A stretch of 64,000 bases of DNA from Acanthacorydalis orientalis (Eukaryota > Arthropoda > Insecta > Megaloptera > Corydalidae): NCBI GenBank assembly GCA_034766995.1, contig CM068325.1, positions 1,450,969-1,514,968 on the forward strand, given 5' to 3'. The position numbers and the translations under genes were made by a program. Numbering within the stretch: position 1 is the first letter of the stretch; each line of letters starts with the position of its first letter. Below the pieces are notes generated by a model, which saw only the letters and a program-made list of their open reading frames with translations, made no database searches and was not told where the DNA came from. Shown here piece by piece: positions 55,746 to 64,000 of this stretch.

Positions 55746-56384
55746 AACTACAATAATCGTAGATAGTTGAGCGACGCAAATGCGTTTACTTGTATTTTCT
55801 CAATCGAATTCTCGTGGAGGATGATGGCATCGCCATCGAGATGCGCATAATTAACAATCGAAAAAGAACAGAAATGATTTATTCTAGCGTAGTGATCAAA
55901 TAATACACTGCCCGAAAAAATAATTGGCACAGTTAACATTATTAATATTTTGTAACAAATTTATATATTTTACATTTCCTAACGTATTATTCATTTTATA
56001 ACATAAAAATAATATTAATAATTCGATAGAATTGCAAAAAATGATGTCTCAATTCGAAATCTGTCGTGGAAGAAAGACACTAGCATTTAATCCACCCAAC
56101 TCCCCGAGAATATTAAACAGCAGGTAAATAGGAACGGACACTGAAGAAATGCGATTCTTTTAGTCAAATACCTGTTTCCCATCTTACTGTTCTGATCGAT
56201 TTGTGAATACCGAGCTAGTATATTTCTGACTCAATAACGGTGATTGCTATTAGACCGAAACGTTAACAGCAATGACATTTTATATCAATCACAAAAATAC
56301 TAGTACTACAGGTAAAACAAACATCAACGTTTAGTCGTAGAGAAACTATTCGAAATATCGAGTACATTTATGTCATAAACATAC
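55746..56384. other. intergenic with Tc1-like terminus fragments
   Basis: CACTGCCCGAAAAAATAATT at 55908 and CACTGGCCGAAAAAATTATC at 56384 are near-identical, transposon-end-like motifs. 55795-55870 weakly resembles part of repeat U. Nothing coding. Confidence 0.45.
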
Positions 56385-57080
56385 ACTGGCCGAAAAAATT
56401 ATCGACACAGTTAACATTGTCAGATATATGGATTCATGTGATTTCGGTATCTGAAATTGTTTCTTGTACACATTAATATTTACTATGTACCTGATGAAGT
56501 ACAAAAAAAGAAACAATTTTAAAAACATAAACTAAAAAATCTCCATTTGCAGAAACAACGTCGTGTTTTCTGTCAAAAAAGTATTGGCAGAATTCGAATT
56601 TAATGTCAATTATAAAATAAAAAAATGTACTGGTGATCATTTTCTTCTGATCGCCTTTTCGAGACTGTTTGACATTGATAAAAATAATTTTTCTGTCCAA
56701 TTTTCTCCATTCATCTGTAATCGACTCTCTTTCATAAAAATCTATTTCTAACTGTGATGCTACTCTTATGATGAAGTAATATTTGGACTTTTTTTGATTC
56801 TTTTTATAAAGGACCGCTCTTCTTTATCCGAAAGTTTCCGTGAATGTCCACTTCTTGTTTCGATTTCTAGGTTCTTCTTACCTTCAAATCGATTAATTAC
56901 ACTTCGGAACCGTAAATCGGTTTTCATCTATCATTTCCCAAATGAAACCGTAGAATTTCTCTTTTGCATGCAAATCCAAAATAATGTTTCGTTCGTAAAA
57001 TGTAGTTTCTGTACTTTCTCGACCCGTGCTTTAATTTTATTGGCACTTTACAACACAGTTTGAAAAAAAAACACCTTACC
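56384..57080 (-). mobile_element. Tc1-like element fragment (second family)
   Basis: Terminus CACTGGCCGAAAAAATTATC. The minus strand near 56800-56930 encodes LRSVINRFEGKKNLEIETRS and GHSRKLSDKEERSFIKRIKK, matching the second helix-turn-helix and 'RSGRPRKLSxRxxRxI' linker of Tc1 transposases. The catalytic part is absent; stops elsewhere. Confidence 0.75.
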
Positions 57081-57362
57081 ACAACACCAATGTCGCAAAA
57101 ATAATGATTTACAGGGAATTTTCCCGACTAACAAAAGTAATTTCAGGGTTGAGGAATTCATTGAAGTGAAGTTAGAAAATACAAACTCGGGGCTGTGCCG
57201 ATGCTTTTTTCGCGGACAAATTAAATCACTCAATGATGTCCTCGATTTGCTAGTCTCGTTTCAACTCACATCCACAGGGTTTTTTTTGAGAAGGTTGTCA
57301 AAAATCTACAGAGATGATACCGAACTGTCTTTGATTATGAAGTCGATTTTATAGTTGACTAA

Positions 57363-58352
57363 CAACGAGCTCGGAAATTAAGTTTGGGATCAAACGTCGT
57401 GTATTGGTAGGGCACCCCAAAGGTATTAATATAGTAACGTACTAGCTCGCATTATCAAGCCATTTTCGAGAAAACAGGCTTCAAAATTCCGCAACTTATA
57501 AGAGAAATATTTTCTTTAATAGACAACTAGCGTGTTAACGCGCAGGCTTGTCCGAGTTTTCAGGTTCGACTCCCGGTTTGTGTTGTTTTGTTTTTTACTT
57601 CGGTTGAATAATTATTTAATGCTTTTAATGCATTTTATTAAAAAAAATATTAATGTAACGATGAAATAACATTTTCTCGCAATATTCTTTCGAAAAATTC
57701 TTTTTTAAATTTCTACAATTCTATTTCATCAAATGACTTTTTCACTATTTTTTTTAATTTTTTGCATTATTTTGCAAAATTATTCGTATATTAAAGTGTT
57801 CATGTGGTGTATTCCACGGAATGTTTTGTATAGAGAAAGGTGTAAAATTCTTTCATGTATACACCACGTGATCTCACTGTGACGGGATCATATACCACTT
57901 GATTACTTTAATAGACGAATATGTTTGTAAGAAAATACAAAAAATTCGTGAAAAAATTATTTTCTGAAATAAAATTTTAAAAATTTAGGAAAGAGCATTT
58001 TTTGAAAGGAAAATTCTAGAAAATGTTATTTAATCTTTTCTTAAATATATTTTTTTTAATAAAATGCATTAAATAATTATTCAGGTGAAGAAAAGAAAGT
58101 GATTGGATCGGGGGAGAAAGTCGAAACCGACACGTAAGACACTTGAAAGCTCTCTACCTGCTCTCTACCGCCTAGCTATCATCCTAGTTTACAACAGGTA
58201 AAAATCTTTCTCTCATAAGTCTGATGCGGAATCGTTGGAGCCTTTTTTTCTCGAAAATGGTTGGACGTTACTATATTAATACGTTTGGGGTAACTTACCA
58301 CTACACGAAATTTGGTCCCAAAATTAATTTCCGAGAACGTATCCTCCGCTTG
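57363..58352. mobile_element. fold-back element with TAA TSD
   Basis: Reverse complement of the right end, CAAGCGGAGGATACGTTCTC, continues GGAAATTAATTTTGGGACCA; the left end is CAACGAGCTCGGAAATTAAG (12-bp deletion). Flanked by TAA at 57360-57362 and 58353-58355. Same family as 51912-54768, with tRNA-like segments in opposite orientation at about 57525-57595 and 58100-58190. A 100-bp insert with its own inverted GTGGTGTAT/ATACACCAC lies near 57815-57895. Confidence 0.8.
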
Positions 58353-58355
58353 TAA

Positions 58356-59479
58356 ATAATAAATACTTTTTAAATCTAAAATGTGTCTTTCAGTATGAAA
58401 ATAAAAGATTATTTATATGTACCATCATATTTCACATTTTTTTTACAAATTCATTTAACTGGCTGCTCTCATTCGTTTTTCCTCGTTTATATAGCCTTCG
58501 TCAAACAAAGCGCTGTACCACCTTGTTTGCTATTCGTTTTTCATTCGTTCCGGAACATGTTCGACGTTTTCTTTTCCAATCGTTTCAACTTCTTTATCAA
58601 TTTTTGTATTTTTTTTACCAAGAAATTCGTATTTCTTACAAAACCTTAAATATGATAAAAAATGTTTTACGTTTAATTTACTCAAAACGATGCACTTAGT
58701 ATTATCTACATTACTTATTGTACGTTTTTTATAAAAAAAAAAGTGAAATACGAGTCGAAAACGTGAAACAGTAATTCAAAAATATCGTGTCTCCATCACA
58801 TATATAAAAAAAAAGATTAGTGTGACTGTTCTTTTTTTTAAAAAAATGTATAAAATAATGTTCTGACGACTTAATTATGTGAAAAGACTATTATCTTATC
58901 CAATTTACAGTTCCTGCCTAGGGTACAATATCTCGTAGAACAAACGATCATTTTTATACGAATTAAACATAAAATTGCAATTTGCAAAATTCAGATACAA
59001 AACACGTCTTCGATATCAATTAAATGCAAAGATGGAGACCACAAAACAGTCTTCAAGATGACGAATACAAGCCGACAACGTACGTTTCCTATCTCAATGG
59101 ATTCTATTAAGTCCGTTGAATTGAATGAACGGAAATATTTTAATTTCAGTTTGCACGGACATACATAACAATTAATTAAGAACAATCGACAATGTGATGA
59201 GAAATTAAATTAAATAGAGTAGTGATATCTGATATTCGGTTAACCTCAAATATCGTTGGGTATTGTCTGTAGTCTCGAGTTTTGTGGCTCTTTGGATAAA
59301 TCTAAGCGCCTGTGTAACGTCTTCAAATTTGTCAAAAAATCTGTTTCTTATTTTCACAAGTTAACTGATCACCAGTAATGCATTAATTGTGTTTCTGAAA
59401 TTTTAAAGTCCCGTTATTAGGTTGATATTAGTTTATCTTTGTTTTTTGCCCGGGAAAGAGATATGGTTGTACCAAGATA

Positions 59480-59515
<36 letters not shown>

Positions 59516-59675
59516 AGTATGTATGTATACATTTATGCAGTTATAGAAAAAAACATACCTAACGCACTCATGTAAGACAATGTGCTTGTTTCACTCAAAA
59601 TTCTGTACGATTTGTTGCATTATAGAGAATTTAGTAGTACTTAAGTATATATATATATATGTATATGTATATATA
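58356..59675. other. intergenic, nothing recognised
   Basis: AT-rich with A/T homopolymers and an (AT)n at 59485-59513. No credible gene. Confidence 0.5.
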
Positions 59676-60056
59676 CCCGTCCCTCAATTCACGCGAAGAA
59701 TCGGTTCCACTTGGATTCGTTGTACGCGAATGTAAATCGCGTAAATCGAGTCCGTCGGCACAAATAGAAAAAACATTGGAAATGAAAGCTAGTGACGTTG
59801 TAGAAACACATAAACATTTCACATAAATTAAAAAAAAATAATGACGTTTTTTAGAAAACAAAAGTAAATAGGTTTTATTCGGTGTCACTGTCGCTACTGT
59901 ACAATTCAAAACAATCAACGTTTTCCTTTCAATCGACACAAACTTATCATCTGCATCGCTTGAAATATTTGTTCTTGAAAGAACGCGATGAACACGAAGA
60001 ACCGATTTAAAAATCCCGCAACGGCAAGAGAATAAATTTTCGCGCATCGCGTGGAA
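59676..60056 (-). mobile_element. Tigger/pogo-like terminal fragment
   Basis: Starts CCCGTCCCTCAATTCACGCG and GTTCCACTTGGATTCG, a Tigger-type terminus, and is collinear with 60449-60740. The body is lost. Confidence 0.78.
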
Positions 60057-60448
60057 TAAAGATCTCGAGCATCACACAGCTGAAGTACATGAAGAAGCAG
60101 TGGTAGAATATCTCAAAACATACATAAACGGGATGAGTCGAACATTCTAGATGAGAAGAACCTCACAAAATGTGTCAATAGATTGGCTGGACGCAGCCAA
60201 TTTCAAGGGACACTGGCCGGAGCCGAAAATCAGATCCAGGACCTACAGACCGAAGATGTACGTCGGTCCCAGCACGTTCCTGCAACCGCCGTCCGGAGGC
60301 GGCAACCGCTGGGTCCATCGCCGCATCGAAGAAACCATCTCACGGCGACAGCGAAAGAAAAACGAAAATAACGAAGAAGGTTAAATGTTCTTACGACCAT
60401 GGTTAATTGTTATACGGGCGTTTCGTACGTAACAAGTTACATATATAC
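60057..60448 (+). other. GC-rich fragment between Tigger copies
   Basis: Two overlapping open frames (60151-60384 and 60183-60371) in sequence clearly richer in G+C than its flanks. The 77-codon frame includes DWLDAANFKGHWPEPKIRS and STFLQPPSGGGNRWVHRRIE. It reads like former coding sequence, but I do not recognise it. Confidence 0.4.
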
Positions 60449-62135
60449 ACCCGTCCCTCAATTCACGCGGAGTATCCGTTCCACGTGGATTCGTTTTACG
60501 CGAATGAAAATCGCGTAAATCGAGTCCGTCGGCACAAATAGGAAAAATATTGGAAATGAAAGCTAGTGAAGTTGTAGAAACACACACTTATATCGCATAA
60601 ATTAAAAATAATAACGACGTCTTAGAAAACAAAAGTAGATCGGTTTTACTCGGTGTCACTGTCGCTACTGTAATTCAAAGCAATCAACCTCTTCTTTTCG
60701 ATCGGCACAAACTTATCATCTGCATCGCTTGAAATATTTGTGAGTTCGACATCATTTTTATTGTTAATGGTAACTGTTTCGGATGATTTGTCCTCTATTT
60801 TTCCTTTTACTGAGTTTTCATAAATTTTGCTGATATCCGCTGAAACAGTTCATCGAATCTTGCTAAATTTTAAGGCTCGTCGAATGTTCGGATCGTTGTC
60901 TATAACGACACTTTTTGTGTGTAATTTTTTGCCTAATTCAAGAGCTTAACAAAGATTTTCTGCAGTGAATGAATTCGTTTCTTCGTAGTCACTGTCACAT
61001 TCATCATCAGGTCGGGTTTCAGATATATTGTATGAATTGAGTCAATATCAGTTAATTCACGATCTACTAGTGATTCATTGAAGGCCACGCTACTCCTAAT
61101 ATTTTCCCTTCCTTTCTCGACTGTTCGGACAGTAGATTCAATTATTCGATATTCCTTAGCAATCGTTGCGGCATCTTCTCCTGCTTCAAACCGATTCAAC
61201 ATTTTCATTTTCATTTCGAAAGACATAGATTTTCTGCTTCTTCGTGTTACTGAACGTTCGTTAAACATTTCCGGGTTAAAATCGCAATACAAATTATAAA
61301 TCTGAACAGTATGATAAAAACGTTGCCTACACACTCTCTACTGAAAAAAAACAGCGTCGTTAAGGTCGACTGATTCTGACGTCTCGTTGTTTAAATACAA
61401 CATTGCCTTCAGTCATATGATGACCAGCGCAACGTAATGCACTCTCGTCCTTATATCATACAGCGCTGACGCGTTCAGAGTTTTTTTACCGAGTTTTAAG
61501 CTCATCTGACAGTGTCTGAGATCTCTGTAAACGTGTAGTTTATCTGTCGTTCCTGGGGATTCGATCCGTTTCAAAACAAGACTGAAACGTGTTCTTCCTA
61601 ACAACGTGTAGTACTGTCGTGTGTCGTAATCTTGACTTTGCTACCTAGGAAAATCTTCAAAGACCTAGTTGACCTCATTCGGCGTGAATAAAGATCACCC
61701 ACGCCCTACTCGACGCTTTTAAACATCGGCGAATGACCGCAAGCAGTTTGCAGAGAACAAACACAATGACTTGTCCTATCGGTGTCACTTGTGTACACTT
61801 GTTGACTGCTTTTAAAACTTCTAGGAAAATATATTTTCTGGGTTCGTAAATTAGGATCGCACAGATGACTAGTGAGGCGACGCGACGTCTCCCCGAGCAT
61901 GGTTTGTACTGCACTGCCGTGCTTCTACACGTTCAAGTAGGAATTTGCGTCAATTTTATATAAAATAAATACAATGAAAAAATATATCAAATGAAATCTA
62001 TCTGGCCGCGTAAAATGAGATGACCGCGTAAATCAAGACCGCGTATGAAAAGTGCAGCGTAAATAGAGGTATAATCTTCCGCGTAAAAAAAACTCGTGTA
62101 AAAAAAATTCCGCGTAAATTGAGGGAGGGGTGTAT
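60449..62135 (-). mobile_element. Tigger/pogo-like element with both ends
   Basis: Left CCCGTCCCTCAATTCACGCG, right CCGCGTAAATTGAGGGAGGG, about 1.7 kb, with multiple GCGTAAA subterminal motifs at 62005-62120. The minus strand keeps the N-terminal DNA-binding part of the transposase; most of the DDE domain is missing or scrambled. Confidence 0.8.
61016..61303 (-). pseudogene. Tigger transposase N-terminal helix-turn-helix remnant
   Basis: Encodes RSRKSMSFEMKMKMLNRFEA, GEDAATIAKEYRIIESTVRT and VEKGRENIRSSVAF, matching the pogo/Tigger/CENP-B first HTH ('KRKxLTxxxKxxIIxxxExGxsxxxIAxxYGVxxSTVxxI'). The frame then jumps to a tail-like ELTDIDSI segment, indicating internal deletion. Confidence 0.85.
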
Positions 62136-62154
62136 ATATATATAAATATATATA

Positions 62155-62250
62155 TATCATTTTCAGCCCCTGTCGATCCACTGCTGGATAAATGCCTCTT
62201 CCATGATTTTCCATTTTGTTCGATTCAGCGCCTCTCTTTTCCACAGTTTT
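62155..62250 (-). mobile_element. RTE retrotransposon 3'-end fragment
   Basis: Reverse complement of the RTE tail (compare 17695-17780 and 15720-15818), again joined to an (AT)n at its 3' end. The sequence beyond 62250 (62250-62470) is not RTE and is unrecognised. Confidence 0.85.
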
Positions 62251-62469
62251 ACCCTCTGACATCTTGCCTTGGTCCCTGCTACTGCCACAGCGGGGAACAA
62301 GTAGTCCTCCGGAGAATGAGGGCCGTTGCGTATTTGTACTCATCATGTAACGTTTGGGATCATGACTCGCCACGCTGATCCCAATTGCGTGTTGGCGAGT
62401 ACCTCTTCATTTGAAATCCCGTTCGCACCTTCCCGCCGCTTTGAGGCAATGAAGTAGGAATTTGGGGGT

Positions 62470-62471
<2 letters not shown>

Positions 62472-62514
<43 letters not shown>
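62472..62514. repeat. (AT)n microsatellite
   Basis: About 43 bp AT repeat. Confidence 0.95.
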
Positions 62515-62515
<1 letters not shown>

Positions 62516-62764
62516 CTGAAACAATAATGCCCTGACACGAAATAATACAGATAGAACAATATGAAAGTTTCGTAGAAAGGACAAGATTTATCCTTTGTAT
62601 GGAATATCCTCCAGTGGATTTCCTTAATTATTTTCTCTTTTTTTAAAAAAGAACTTAATCGCACTTCGAAACAACTGTCAAAGAAGAATGAATGGCAGAG
62701 CGACTTGCAGCTTCACGTTCGCAACTAAAAGAAGTGAAACCATATGAAAACATATAAAACACAT

Positions 62765-62910
62765 TAGATAAAAGACTCTGTAGATGGCAAGGTACGGGTT
62801 AAAAATCTATGGCATGAAAACGATTGACGGGGGGGAGGGGGTTCGGGGCGTTAACTCGTGCTGACACAGGCCGGTGGCGCTGCCCGCGCGTTATTTGTCG
62901 TATTGTGTGT
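62765..62910 (+). repeat. dispersed repeat R1, copy g (truncated)
   Basis: AGATGGCAAGGTACGGGTTA, 'ctatggcatgaaaacgat' and CCCGCGCGTTATTTGTCG blocks are present; the hairpin end is absent and repeat S follows. Confidence 0.72.
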
Positions 62911-64000
62911 AATACTCGAAACTATTTTTAATTCATCACTGTTCAGATATTTTGACTTCTTTTTAATATTTTAATCAAACCGCGATCGACGGATTAAAAA
63001 GTCACCGATGTTATAAAATTTTTACATTGCTAGCTTTTCTGAATACGTATAGTGCAACTTAGAGAAGCGGGTATTCTTAACACATTGCGGACCAGTAATT
63101 TTATTGCTAGCTTTACCCGGTTCCCAGCTATGTTTTTGGTGAATGAATACAAAAAAGCTTTTACATGAGTTTTAAAGACACGCTTTAAAATTAAACACCC
63201 ATTGCATTTTGAAGTTATTTATTATATATTCTTACAAGCTAATATATTTTTGAAGTGTGATACTTTGTAAAACACTCTGTAATATGAAGTGGAACTAAAT
63301 GAAGCCGGCAAATTTAACGTGTTTCTCTTCTCTTACCGTTACTTTTACATACTTTGCAAACTTTAGTAAGATATTTCTCTTTGTCTGTTATTGCTGTTAA
63401 AATATTTTGACTTATTTTTAATATTTTAATCGAACCGCGAATGACGGATTAAAAAATCACCAATTTTATAAAATTTTTACATTGCTATCTGGAGCTTAGT
63501 TTTACTTCCCGCTTAACATTTACGATTGTTTAAAGCCATTTATATAAAAACATTATCGTTAAGTTTTCATAACGTACTTAGAAAATCGAATCGTGTTTCG
63601 TTTTCGTTGCACTTGCGGTGTTAAATAAACCGAAAAAATATCCAACGAATTCAAGTGAGTGAAACAACAAAATTCTTTATTAAGTCGATATAAACATTTT
63701 TATCAGTAATTAAGAGCGTGTAAATGATCATTGGTCGATCAACTATGAAGTAAATACTTAACACTGAAATGCTCTCTTATGATTTTTCAGATTTCACAAT
63801 TCTTACATTCTACTTTAAGAATAAGCTCTTCATTTCCTTCTTGAAGTTTTCTAATTGATTCGCAGTAGATTTCTAATAGATCCCGCAATGTAAGTACATT
63901 TTTCTCGTTTTAATACTTAAGAATGTATAAATAGAACTAGAGCAGAACGAATTCCGAAATTTTGACTTCTTTTTAATATTTTAATCGAACCGCGATGGCC
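62911..64000 (+). repeat. repeat unit S, copy 3 (runs off window)
   Basis: Contains the 'tttgacttctttttaatattttaatc' block (read in parts) three times (62950, 63405, 63960) and exon-like B at 63791-63889 with acceptor TTTTTCAG and donor AAT|GTAAGTAC. The unit is locally tandem and continues past the window end. Confidence 0.72.

Overview
This window looks like a gene-poor, transposon-dense stretch of an arthropod genome, most probably an insect. I infer this from AT-rich intergenic DNA, long (AT)n microsatellites, spliceosomal CAG|GTAAG-type sites, and a repeat set of mariner, Tc1, Tigger, hAT, piggyBac, P-element/THAP, PIF/Harbinger, RTE and gypsy-type LTR relics. CpG is not obviously depleted, which would suit Hymenoptera, but I cannot name the species. 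I see no bacterial operon, no rRNA gene, no intact tRNA gene and no CRISPR array.

One substantial gene stands out, on the + strand at about 20.2-28.5 kb. It encodes an N-terminal PD-(D/E)xK nuclease-like domain (E..DD..QVK), an alpha/beta linker, a NACHT/STAND NTPase (Walker A, Walker B DGFDE, sensor TSRP, TFAEYFAA motif) and about 40 ankyrin repeats. Eighteen copies of a nearly identical 201-bp (67-aa) ankyrin doublet make up most of the repeat region. The effector-NTPase-sensor order parallels bacterial antiviral STAND (Avs-like) proteins and animal NLRs. The reading frame breaks once, at a six-A run (22330-22335) where a one-base shift joins the two halves. The second half has no ATG before its P-loop, so the two parts belong to one gene. 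A candidate non-coding first exon (20206-20323), with initiator, DPE and a strong 5' splice site, lies inside a truncated mariner element.

Layout. 0-10 kb: several copies of a U-R1 repeat (U carries a conserved splice-donor-like site), split by mariner, Tc1 and hAT insertions. 10-20 kb: mariner, piggyBac, Tigger, RTE, hAT and a possible solo LTR, several abutting (AT)n arrays. 20-28.5 kb: the nuclease-NACHT-ankyrin gene. 28.5-43 kb: a small inverted-repeat element, P-element/THAP copies interrupted by a poly(A)-tailed retroposed insert and two solo-LTR candidates, then a PIF/Harbinger element. 43-50 kb: mostly unrecognised AT-rich DNA with a mariner relic and an unclassified TIR element. 50-64 kb: a repeat family with conserved exon-like splice sites (S), broken by fold-back elements whose arms carry 72-nt tRNA-like domains, plus Tc1 and Tigger relics.

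Apart from the nuclease-NACHT-ankyrin gene, every coding remnant I recognise is a decayed transposon. All homology statements come from motif recognition by eye, without database searches.
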